DNA from: Certhia americana
Lineage: Eukaryota; Chordata; Aves; Passeriformes; Certhiidae
DNA: 64,000 nt
NCBI GenBank assembly: GCA_018697195.1
Contig: JAGMWU010000100.1
Location: forward strand, 63,950 to 127,949
Direction of reading: 5' to 3'
Shown here: piece after piece, positions 13,401 through 22,082 of the stretch
Layout of the letters: each line of letters starts with the position of its first letter
Numbering within the stretch: position 1 is the stretch's first letter
Made by a program: the position numbers and the translations under genes
The notes under the pieces: generated by a model
What the model was told of the DNA's origin: nothing
The model's input: the letters and a program-made list of their open reading frames with translations, nothing else
Databases searched by the model: none

Positions 13401-15351
13401 TGGAGCCAGCTAAACACAGAGCGATGTAAAATAAATCAGTATTTATTTCTGGGCTTCTGGTTAAATGGCTTTTTTTCTAATTTTAAAACTTGGGAGGAAA
13501 AGCAGGCGCACCCCAGCCCCGATGGAGAATTTGAAGATGAATTCCTTGTTTACATCCCCGGCTACACGGTAAAGGTCGAGCCCTGGCTCCATACTATCGC
13601 CCCGAACTCCCAATTTCTGGCTCCATCCCTCTTCCAAAGTCACCGCCAGCCCAACCTGAGGCTGCTGAAGAGGTTTAGCTTAGAAATATCACACCTGGCC
13701 ATTTCTGGGGGGCTCGTTTCCATGGTTTTTTTGAAGGTAAGGAGCGTGTGATCCCTGCCGAAGACGAAATCCCACTCCGGCACACGTGATGCCGGGCACG
13801 AGCCATTCCCCCCAACCCCCCCGTAAGCCTCAATTACACAACAGCATTTCCAACCCCCCCGTCATTTCCAAATTAATACCCCAGCAGCAATCCCGGGCCA
13901 AAACCGTACCCCACCTCCCAGCCCAGGCCAAACCTCCGCGCCAAATTCCCCGCCCGGAGCAGCCGATGGGGGTTTTGGTTTTTTTTTCTTTTTGTTCCTT
14001 TTTATCCCGACACAAGACGGGGAGGGGGGAATAAACCTCGGGGGGAATGAGGCTACGCCACACGGTCCCGGGGTTTGTTTTCCCAGCGGAACGCGTGCGC
14101 CCATCAGCCCGGCCTCGGGCATCTGAGGGAAACGAGAGGGCGCGCTCGCCTCGATGCATTAAACACAAACCGCTTCGGGTCTGGGGGGGGTCTCCGGGTG
14201 GGAAAAGGGGGGGGGAACGAGGTGTTTGCAGAGGGAGAATTGATTAATTACCGCCTAAAAAATAATAACCTGTAAGGGAGCGGGGCGGCTGGGAAAACCT
14301 CCGTCCACGCCGCGGAAAGTGGGAGGAAGGGGGTTTTCTCGTGTTTTTCTGCTAAATAAGCGGCTGTTTTCTAGGAGAGCGTGGGGTGGGGTGGGGGTGG
14401 GGGGGTTGGGGGTTCATCACGGGTGTGCCCACCCGTGGGAACGCGGCCGTGGGCCGGCAGCTCCTTCCCCTCCCGCGCTGCGCTCCGGAGCGAAAGTAAA
14501 ACCGACGGGGCTCCGCCGCCCCCCCATCCCCCGCATCCCGGCTCCCGGAGCGCCCCCCGTCCCGCTGCGATGGACACACGGAGCGGGGGCACCCTGGGGG
14601 CGACGGCGCGGGGTTACCTGAGCTTTTTGGGCACGGAATAATCCACTTCCATCACTTTGCCGTGCAGCTCCACTTTCCCTGCGGAGACAGCGGGGCGCTC
14701 AGCATCCCCCCGGGATGGGGCAGGGAAGCATCCCCCCCGCCAAATCCCGTCCCGCCCCATCCCACCCCATCGCATCCCACCGCATCCCACCCCCCCGGCC
14801 CCTCCGCGTTGTCCCTGCGCCCCCCGCCTCCTCCCGGCCCCCCGGCCCCCCCCGCTCGGCGCCCCCGGGGAGTTGGGGTTGGGCACCTCGTAATCGGGTC
14901 CCCGGGGGGGCTGCGGGGGGCGGCGGGGCGGTGGGGCGGGGGGCGCCGCGCCCCGGGGGCTCCCAATAAAATCGGAGAAAAAAATCAGCGAAAAATAGAG
15001 GCGAGGTCGGGAAGAGCCGGGGCGGGAGGAGGGAGGGAAGGAGGGAAAGGAGGGAGGGAAGGGGAGACCGGGAGATGCCCGGGGAGGGGGCGGAGAGGGG
15101 GGTGATGAGGGGGTCGCGGGGGGGGATGCGGGGGGCGCGGGGGGGGGGGGGGGGGGGGGGGGTGGGGGTCGCTCACCCGAGAGGGTCTCGATGGCCCGGA
15201 TGGCCCAGTTTTGGTCCGGGTAGTCCACGAAGGCGTAGCCGGACTTGAGAAGGACCTGGCCGGGCAGGGGCAGCTGCCGCTCCCCGAAGAGCTGCCGGAG
15301 GTCCTGGGCGGTGGCGGCGGGGCTGAGGTTGCCGATGTACAGCTGGTTCAT
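1474..15351 (-). CDS. IGF2BP2: IGF2BP2 (IMP2), exons 1-6, 3'-truncated by the window edge
   Basis: IGF2BP2 is a cytoplasmic RNA-binding protein (two RRMs, four KH domains) that controls localisation, stability and translation of target mRNAs. Coding exons on the minus strand, all with AG/GT borders: 15177-15351, 14618-14678, 4629-4678, 4256-4307, 3704-3767 and 1474-1746. They encode about 225 of roughly 600 residues: RRM1 ([12 protein letters not shown]..., with [12 protein letters not shown]), RRM2 ([34 protein letters not shown]), an SSP/GG-rich linker, and the start of KH1 ([15 protein letters not shown] with its GxxG loop). The choice of IGF2BP2 over paralogues 1 and 3 rests on [14 protein letters not shown] and VSSP-PPQR in the linker, and on TRA2B being next door as in human. 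The start is the ATG at 15351. An in-frame ATG 15 bases upstream would add MRRRR. Exon 3 carries one extra C that breaks the frame (separate entry). Exons 7 onward lie outside the window. Confidence 0.95.
1830..2365 (+). mobile_element. Possible solo LTR of an endogenous retrovirus
   Basis: This AT-rich block differs in composition from its GC-rich surroundings. It has a TATA-like TATAAATA near its left end, a pyrimidine-rich stretch, and an AATAAA signal (about 2321-2326) near its right end, the order expected of U3-R-U5. I could not find clear TG...CA ends or a target-site duplication, and there is no internal coding region. The ends given are approximate. It lies in intron 5 of IGF2BP2. 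Confidence 0.3.
3095..3190 (+). mobile_element. CR1 LINE 3' fragment
   Basis: The text GGACTCAATGATCATTATGG followed by GGTCCCTTCCAGCTCAAGG resembles the conserved 3' end of avian CR1 elements (GGACTAGATGATCTTTG...GTCCCTTCCAACCC). It is short and diverged. It lies in intron 5 of IGF2BP2. Confidence 0.5.
4629..4678 (-). CDS. IGF2BP2: IGF2BP2 exon 3 with a +1 C homopolymer frameshift
   Basis: The exon is 50 bases long between a clear acceptor (ccttgcAG) and donor (GAG followed by GTAAG). Its first part reads [11 protein letters not shown] in phase with exon 2. Its last part reads PPHLQWE, in phase with exon 4, but only in the next frame. The shift falls in a run of 8 C after ATC where 7 would give the family sequence NIPPHLQWE, so the expected length is 49. 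All flanking exons keep phase, so I read this as a sequencing or assembly error in a homopolymer, not a real loss of function. Confidence 0.85.
5223..5550 (+). repeat. Minisatellite, about 14 units of 23 bp with 19-bp variants
   Basis: The units follow the pattern ARYCTGGCCATGGCTTCATTCCC (23 bp). At least three copies are shortened to 19 bp by losing four internal bases (AAACTGTGGTTGCATTCCC type). The left copies alternate AACCTGG, AAACTGT and AAGCTGG starts. The right five are nearly identical (AGTCTGGCCATGG), which suggests recent local expansion at that end. Because 23 is not a multiple of 3 and the unit has no stop, all frames appear open. Those open frames are artefacts. Confidence 0.9.
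8690..8905 (+). repeat. AT-rich low-complexity block (TAATA-type)
   Basis: This is nearly pure A/T sequence built from ATAATA, TATAAT and CATAATCTATAA motifs. It contains short imperfect tandem repeats such as AATCTATAATCTATAA. No coding potential is visible. Confidence 0.75.
9656..10605 (+). repeat. Long polypurine tract (GGGGAAAAGAA-type), ~950 bp
   Basis: The plus strand is almost all G and A, built from GGGGAAAAGAAGG, AAGGAAAGGGGA and GGAGGGAAAAAGAAGG motifs, with a few pyrimidine interruptions (GATAAATAAAAGATA recurs three times). Several segments recur, so it grew partly by tandem duplication. On the minus strand, the sense strand of IGF2BP2, it is a polypyrimidine tract. The 344-385 aa F/S/P/L-rich open frames across it are composition artefacts. 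Confidence 0.9.
10711..10868 (+). repeat. (TAAAA)n microsatellite
   Basis: This is a nearly perfect TAAAA pentanucleotide array with a few TAAAG units, degenerating to AAATTAAA at its right end. It starts about 100 bases right of the polypurine tract. Confidence 0.9.
11218..11275 (-). mobile_element. CR1 LINE 3' terminal fragment
   Basis: ATTCATAGAACCTTTGGGTT followed by GGAACCTTAGGGCTCATCTAGTCC is the reverse complement of the avian CR1 3' end (GGACTAGATGA...CCCAA...TATGAAT). Only the terminus remains. Confidence 0.65.
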
Positions 15352-15600
15352 CCTCCGGCGCCTCATCGGGAGCCCCCCGGGCTCCTCCCCGGGAGCCCCC
15401 CCGGCTCCTCCCCTCCCGGGAGCGGGACGGACGCGGGCTCGGGAGGGTCCCGCTCTGCGCCACCGGCCCCGGCCCGGCGGAGCCTCCGAGAGCGGCGGGC
15501 GGAGCCCGGCCCGGCCCGGCCCCGGGGCCGCCCCGCGGGGGGGCAGGTGGAGCCGCCAGACCCCCGCGGGGACGGGATGGGCTGGGGAGGAGCGGCTCTG
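13950..15600 (-). promoter_or_regulatory. IGF2BP2: CpG-rich promoter region of IGF2BP2
   Basis: CpG density and G+C rise sharply here and cover exons 1 and 2. GGGCGG-type boxes and a CCCGGCCCGGCCCGG run (about 15500-15525) lie upstream of the start codon. No TATA box is evident. The region from 15352 to about 15600 should hold the 5' untranslated region and core promoter. The transcription start cannot be placed from sequence alone. Confidence 0.6.
15139..15168 (+). repeat. G24 homopolymer (C-run on the IGF2BP2 sense strand) next to the exon 1 donor
   Basis: There are 24 consecutive G at 15139-15162, then T and five more G. On the transcribed sense strand this is a C-run starting 8 bases after the exon 1 donor GT (15175-15176). 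The exact length is likely to be unreliable in the assembly. Confidence 0.85.
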
Positions 15601-15649
15601 TGCCCCCCGCCCTTCTGGACGAGAACTCACCGCACCCCAGAGCCACCGC

Positions 15650-16110
15650 ACCCAGCATCCCGATCCCTCTGCCCTGGAACCGACGGCATCCCAGCACCCC
15701 GATCCCTCTGTGTTGGAACCTGCTGGAACCCCTCACACCCAGCACTCCAATCCCTCTGCCCTGGAACTCCCCCTCACACCCAGCACCCCAATCCCTCTGC
15801 CCTGGAACCCATTGAACCCCATTCCCCTAACCCCCCACACCCTGTCATCACCCCCGAGCCCTCTGCCCTGCACCCCACTGTACCACACCATCCCTAACCC
15901 CTCCCTCTGTCCTGAACCCACCACCTCACATCATTCCAATCCCTTTCCCCTGGAAACCAGCACAGCCCAGCACCCCCAAACCCTACTCTGCCCTGGAACC
16001 CACTGTAGCCATCACACCAGACTCCATCACCCCTGGACCCATTACCATGACTCCAGCACCCCCAAACTCTGCCCCAGAATCCACCACAGCCCGGCACCCC
16101 CAACCCCTCA
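15650..16110 (+). repeat. Degenerate minisatellite upstream of IGF2BP2
   Basis: Units share the core CCCAATCCCTCTGCCCTGGAA, often led by CAGCACC, at a spacing of about 40-50 bp. The first four units are clear, and later ones decay (CCGAGCCCTCTGCCCTG, CCAATCCCTTTCCCCTGG). The G+C-rich, C-heavy composition gives long open frames with no protein similarity. Confidence 0.75.
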
Positions 16111-17970
16111 GGAGTTCCTTCAGGGAGAGAAAAACCGTTTCACTCAAGAACCAAAGAAAAGAAATAAATAAGAAACACATCTTTGCATCTCTATATTTAT
16201 CTACATAATTACTTAATACAATACAAACAAACAAACATGATAAATAATATAAATAATAACCTTTTTACACTGCTTTTTTTGGAAAACAAGAATGTGTGAA
16301 CCCCTCCCAACCCAGATCCAACAAGCCATCACTGTGTGTGATCCCATTGTCGGAAAGGCTCCAGGAGATGCCCAGCCGGTGCCAGACACTCCAGCCATGA
16401 GCTGTGCATGTTCCCTGCCCGCTGGTAGATAGCTCCTGAAACCTCTGGGGCTCCACTGAAGGGTATCCTCAGCTCACCAGGAGTTGGTGTCACCACCTGC
16501 CCGCAGGTGAAGTGAGGTTTTCCTCTCTCCTTTTGAGAATAAAAGCTTAATCCCTGTAGAAGCGCATCGAGGCCATGATTAGAGACAGAAATAAGGTGCA
16601 GAATAATTCTGGCTGGGTGAGTGACAAGTGGCCTTGTGCTCTTGGAACGGAGCATTGTGTCCAGGGCTTTCCTATGCTGGGGGCAGGGGGTGAAGGGCAG
16701 TAAGCTGAATTCCCCAGATTTTAAGGCAATTAAGGACACAAAGCTCTGCTCCTCCTGCTGCTCCATCCCACTGCCAGTCTTCCCTGGCATACGGAGATGG
16801 ATGGAGTAGGAATAGCGGTGACGGGTGCTCGATGCCATGCCTACAGCAAAAATAGATGTGGTTGGGCTGCGATGATGCAAAGCCAGAAGAATCCTTCTCC
16901 TCCGATTTCTCCGGCTTTGCTTTCAGCTCGGCTCCTGCCTGGCTGTCATTTGTCACCGCTGCTCGCGGCTCCTCCATCCCCAGCACATTTTTTGGGGTGA
17001 TTTTAGGCTGAAATTGGCTGATAAAGTCCTTTTCAATGACCTTGTTCAGGTCATCCCTGCCTGCTCAGGGATGTGCTATCAACAGGAATGGGGCAGGAAG
17101 CTGCTGGTTCATTGTGTGAGGTCACTGCCACTGGGAAGCAGTGGGAGAAACACGAGGTTTTGGGATTAAGTAGTGCCCATGGGATGCAATACTCATTTAC
17201 TACTCCTCAAACCAGCCTTCTGCTGGAGCTGGATGTAAGAGTCTCCTGCAGCTACCTGCATGAGCTCATCCCTCCTGCTCCTGATTTTTGGCTTTGCAGA
17301 GAGCTCAACAAACTTCTGCAGATGCTTTCCCAACCCTACGGAGCTGATACTGTTTCCCAGTTTTGGTGGATCTGTCTTGGTCCAGATGTGATGCTCAAGG
17401 GAAATCTGTGCTTTGGGGAGGAAGATTTTAGAGCACTGGTACAAAACAGCTTGAGAGGAAGAAACCAGATGGAAGAAAGGTCCTAAAAGCGGTGCAGGAT
17501 CCAGCAGGAAAGGGAAAGTATCTTCCAAGGGCAGCCTTATAGGCAAGATCATTCCTCCCTGGAAAGTGATGCTGGCATGGAATGAGTCTGGAATGTGGCA
17601 GCAAGACTGATAAAATGAGCAAAAGGCCATGAGAGGTTGAAGGAGGTTTTGTTTAGTCTGGAAAAGGACAGGATAACCTGCTGTGTGTGAAGGGCTGTCT
17701 TGAAAAAACAGGACAAACTAGGAAAAAACTGGATTGTTTGGTCAATTGGACATGGGAAGAGGAGATGCTGTTCCTCAGCTGGAGATCTTGTGAGGAGGTC
17801 GGGCAAACATCTGGGAATACCAAATCCATGTTGGGGCCAGCCTGGGGTTCCTGAGTCTCCTCCAAGCTCAGGGTAAGAAGACTGGCCCACAGTTCCATTT
17901 TCTCCCCAGCTTTTGGCAAGCCTGTCTCGGAGCAGACAGGTTGTGACCCACGAGGTTTCACCACCCAGTT

Positions 17971-18634
17971 CTGGCAGACTGGTCTTACTGGGACTTCCAC
18001 TCAAATTGGGCTCCGCTGGAGCACCTGTGTTGGGATCTCTCTTTGGATCCCACATCCCCAGAGGGTGTTGGGAACAGGACAGAGACAGGACAGCAGGGGG
18101 GAGGATCCTGTTGAGCCAGCAGGGCTGTGGTGGCTCCAGAAGTNNNNNNNNNNNNNNNNNNNNNNNNNNNNNNNNNNNNNNNNNNNNNNNNNNNNNNNNN
18201 NNNNNNNNNNNNNNNNNNNNNNNNNNNNNNNNNNNNNNNNNNNNNNNNNNNNNNNNNNNNNNNNNNNNNNNNNNNNNNNNNNNNNNNNNNNNNNNNNNNN
18301 NNNNNNNNNNNNNNNNNNNNNNNNNNNNNNNNNNNNNNNNNNNNNNNNNNNNNNNNNNNNNNNNNNNNNNNNNNNNNNNNNNNNNNNNNNNNNNNNNNNN
18401 NNNNNNNNNNNNNNNNNNNNNNNNNNNNNNNNNNNNNNNNNNNNNNNNNNNNNNNNNNNCTGGCAGACTGGTCTTGACGGGACTTGCACTCAAATTGGCT
18501 CCGCTGGAGCAACCCTGTTTGGATCTCTCTTTGGATCCCAAGCCCCAGAGGGTGTTGGGAACAGGACAGAGACAGGACAGCAGGGGGAGGGAGGATCCTG
18601 TTGAGCCAGCAGGGCTGTGGTGGCTCCAGAAGTT
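17971..18634 (+). repeat. Direct repeat of ~174 bp flanking an assembly gap
   Basis: The unit at 17971-18143 (CTGGCAGACTGGTCTT... to ...GGTGGCTCCAGAAGT) recurs at 18460-18634 with about ten substitutions and small indels. The gap begins exactly where copy 1 ends and ends exactly where copy 2 begins. This fits a tandem array with more units inside the gap. The unit itself is G+C-rich and matches no element I can name. Confidence 0.85.
18144..18459. other. Assembly gap (316 N)
   Basis: The bases are unresolved. Open frames drawn across this gap are meaningless. Confidence 0.99.
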
Positions 18635-20504
18635 ACCCCAGGAGGCCGCAGTAATCCAGTGGGAAAAGCACAGTGACCTGGCCCAGGAGGAACCCAACTC
18701 ACCTCTGTGACCTACAAGTTTTCCCTGAATCCTTAAGGATATTTGTCACTATTCATCCCACCCCTGCACTGTTGGGATCAGGAACAAGGTGGGAGTGCAG
18801 CTGCTCATTGCACTACGTGGGACACCTCTGGCTGCAGAGACTGCACAGGTGAGGCAGTGCCAAAACAAAGCCCCGAGTAAACCCTGTCCTGAAAATGAAC
18901 CCATTTCCTTCACAAAAGGATTTGGTTTATTGCCCTTTGCTCTCCCGAGCACATGGCAGAGGTGACTCTGCCACCATGCAGCACAGGGGGAGTGGGATGT
19001 GCTGCCAGAGCAGCTCCTCCCTGCCCCATACCACTCCCAGCAAGCCAAGAGGCAGCTCAGGCTGGGATGATCCCAAATCTCCCTGATGTGGTGGTGATGA
19101 ACTCTCTGAAACACGTTTTTTGACTTTTAGAAACCTCCCAGCCAGAGAATGGTGCAGCTGCAACGGAGGTGAGGAAGACCATCAAGGACTGGCATGGAAG
19201 CAGCCCACCCTGGGAGGTGGGATTATCCCCCAGGAAGAGCAGAGATGAGAAAATAATTCACAGAGTGTTTGGAAAATCCATCCGTGCTTTTCAATCGTAA
19301 CAGTGGGGAACGCTGAGGTGGAGGCACTGGCACGGCTGGGTAATTAAATTAGTGTCTGGGGCTGAGCAAGAGTGAGATGGGAACGGTGGGAACGGTGGAC
19401 AGGCAGCACCAGCTCCTTCCCAACACGCTCCAAGTTTTGCTGACTCTCCCAAGGTGATGTCAAAGGTATGGATCTGTGGGAACAGAGTGTGGAGCAAAGG
19501 CCAGGTGTCAGAGATGGGCACTCCTGTGGAGCTGTACACCTCCTGTCCAAGCAGGAAAACAAAAAGAATTGGCTTCTCCCAGCTCCAAAGCAGCTCCACT
19601 GGCATGGGAGCACCTGCCTTGCGTGTGATCAGTCTGCTGGAGCTGGAATGTGAAGCACAAAATCGATCTCCTGAACCCCAATGGAAGAGTTGCAAGGAAA
19701 ACAGGGATGTTTTGGAGCAGGTGGAATTCAATGAGGAGCAGAGTGACCACACTTGTGCAAGGGGTGTTTGAATGTACTGAACCCAGGACTGCCTGGATAC
19801 TGCACAGCTCCCTTGAGCTCCACAATCCCTCCAGAGCCCCACGAGCCCCTCCTCATGCCCAGGGAAAACCAGGAGCATCTCCTGTGCAGGGAGAGGCTCA
19901 AAGTGCCTCAGAGGAAATTCCACCTGCATGGTGTGGGGGGAGGACAGCAGCACAAACAGCTCCTGGTTTCCTTTTTCCCCTCCACGTGCTTCCCAGGTTT
20001 TTATTGTCCTCTGCTGATGGGAAAGCAGGTCAGGAAAGGGCAGAGCCTGTCCTATCCAGGCAGCAGATGCTGCTCCAGCAGAGGATTCCTCACTGCCCTG
20101 GTGGGATGATCGATGTTGGGGGTCCAGGTAGGCTCCTGCCTCACTGCTGGCACAGCACCAGGCCAGCCAGTGGTGGGTTCCAGCACATCCCATCCCACAG
20201 GCACCTGCCAGCCAGGCCACAGGGCAGCACCACACCCTGGGAGCAGCAGAGCCCAAGCTGTTCCTGGACAGAGAGCCCTTGGAATGATTCAGCAGCAGAA
20301 GTGCTGGACAACAGGCTCTCCCCATGGCATCTACAGCAGCACCTTCCCCAAAGCCCAGGAACAGCTTTAATGTGGATTGGGGGGGTGCACCACAGCAAGC
20401 TGCTGCTCACAGACAACACCCATTTCCTCTGGCACCCTCGGTGGAATTTTCATCTGGATCTGAGCTTTACCAGCACCCCTGGTCCTCACAATGACATCGA
20501 GGGG

Positions 20505-20920
20505 CTGGAGTGAGGCTGGAGAAGGGAACAGAACTGTCTGGAGCACCAGGAGTGGCTGAGGGAGCTGGGAAAGGGGCTCAGGATGGAGAAAAGGAGGCTC
20601 GGGGGAACCTTCTGGCTCTGCACAGCTCCCTGACAGGAGAGGGCAACTGGGAGTGGGTGTCAGGCTCTACGCCCAGGGAACAGGGACAGGACAAGGGGAA
20701 AAGGCCTCAAGCTGTGCCAGGGGGTTCAGGTTGGATTTCTTCATGGAAAGGGTAGTCTGGCACTGGAAGCAGCTGCTGAGGGAGGCAGTGGAGTCCCCAA
20801 CTCTGCAGGGATTTCAAAGCCCTGTGAATGTGGCTCTTGGGGACATGGGTAAGTGGGCAGTGCTGGGGAAGGGCTGGAGTCCATCTTAAGAGGGCCTTTC
20901 CAAATGAAATGATTCCATGA
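20505..20920 (+). mobile_element. CR1 LINE, 5'-truncated
   Basis: The segment begins GAGGGGCTGGAGTGAGGCTGG, contains the CR1 blocks GCTCAGGATGGAGAAAAGGAGG and CTCTGCACAGCTCCCTGACAGG, and ends near AAATGAAATGATTCCATGATG. This is the usual CR1 3' region and terminus. No complete reverse-transcriptase frame remains. Confidence 0.9.
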
Positions 20921-21696
20921 TGCACCATGGCCTTGCCATGCTCACACCAAGCACAGACCTGGCACAGGAATGGGGACACTCTCAGCACAGGAACCATGGG
21001 ACACATTCCAAAAGATGTGTCACCAGGAGCAGCCAACTCAGCCCTAAATAGGCAGTTACTGCTCAGACAATTTAAAATAATTACTGCCATGGTCCTGTTG
21101 TCCACTCTGGACAGTAAAAACAGGGAAGTTTTACCAAATACCTGGATAATTTTGTAAATCCCTAAGACACCTGTTGTGCTGCTGTTGGCCACCTCCTCTC
21201 CAGGCAGCTGAAGCAGGCAGGGCCTGTTCCCTCAGTCCCCTCCCCTGCATGATGGCACACCATTCCTCAAACTTTGTTCCCTACATCCATAGAAATAATC
21301 AGTTTGGAGTCTAGAAATTTCCATTATTCCCACAAAACCCCACACTCTCACCACAAACCAATGTGGAAAGCTCCTCCAACACAAGATTAAAAAATAACTA
21401 GCTCACAGATCCAAGTGCACAAATTCACTCTGTGGTATGACAGATACACCGTGAAGTGTTGGCCCAAAATCTTTTTAAATACAAGAGGCAAGGGCTGAAC
21501 ACCCAAATGAGGGAGTCAGCAGTGATTTCACAAGTGAGAAATGGACTTGAGAAGCACCTCAGGTACAATTTACTCGCGGGACACCAAAAGATTGGCTCTT
21601 CCTGGAAGGAATGGATGGCAGTTGCCCTGGGATTACCTCCACGCTTTTGTTTTCTTGGCAAAAACAAGTAAGAAAAGAAAAAAACCAAAACGTCTT

Positions 21697-21707
21697 TTTA
21701 TTTTATT
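21697..21707 (-). terminator. TRA2B: Candidate TRA2B polyadenylation signals
   Basis: Two overlapping AATAAA hexamers read on the minus strand (TTTATT on plus at 21697-21702 and 21702-21707). They lie about 380 bases past the TRA2B stop codon, giving a plausible short 3' untranslated region (about 21680-22082). Further signals downstream could also be used. Confidence 0.5.
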
Positions 21708-22082
21708 TTCTTGCTTTTGGAAAGCATTTTACACAGGTTTGGATCTTGGGAATAACTTGGAATCAGTAGAAAAAACTAACTCAACAGTTTTTGTTTTTAC
21801 AATAGAAACCTTTCAGGAATCAAAATGGAGACTAAAAAAATACATGCAAAACGTACTCCTTTCAAAACACAACTGGAAACAAAGCACCAAACTACACAAA
21901 TATGCAGAAAGAAACAGCATTGAACACCACAGAAGTTTTGTCTTCATAAAAGGTGTAAAAGTCACCTAATTCACTAGGCACTGTCACTTGGTTAAACAGA
22001 AGAGACAATAAAAAAATATTGTCCACAAACTTGCAATTTCAACTCAAAGGCTGTAGCTAGAAATTCCTCTATGTGTCATGCT

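Larger units (their letters stand above)
4679..14617 (-). other. IGF2BP2: IGF2BP2 intron 2 (9.9 kb)
   Basis: This long intron has no exon I can recognise. It holds a 23-bp minisatellite (5.22-5.55 kb), an AT-rich low-complexity block (8.69-8.90 kb), a ~950-base polypurine tract (9.66-10.60 kb), an adjoining (TAAAA)n microsatellite, a short CR1 remnant at 11.2 kb, an AT-rich stretch (11.05-11.47 kb), and the start of the promoter-proximal CpG-rich region from about 13.9 kb. Long open frames at 9.5-10.7 kb come from the polypurine tract and are not genes. Confidence 0.7.
16111..21689. other. Intergenic region between IGF2BP2 and TRA2B
   Basis: The 5' end of IGF2BP2 faces the 3' end of TRA2B. 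I see no exon with both splice sites and family-like protein. The stretch holds an unsequenced gap inside a duplicated unit (17.97-18.63 kb) and a CR1 3' fragment (20.5-20.9 kb). The 137-aa open frame at 17073-17486 resembles nothing I know and has no supporting features. Confidence 0.6.

Noticed and set aside
14614..15651. 345-aa minus-strand open frame covering IGF2BP2 exons 1 and 2
   Set aside because: Only the two exons are protein-like. Between them a proline-rich intron is read through, and a clear donor and acceptor flank it.
17549..18710. Long open frames crossing 18144-18459
   Set aside because: They run through an N gap, so their length has no meaning.
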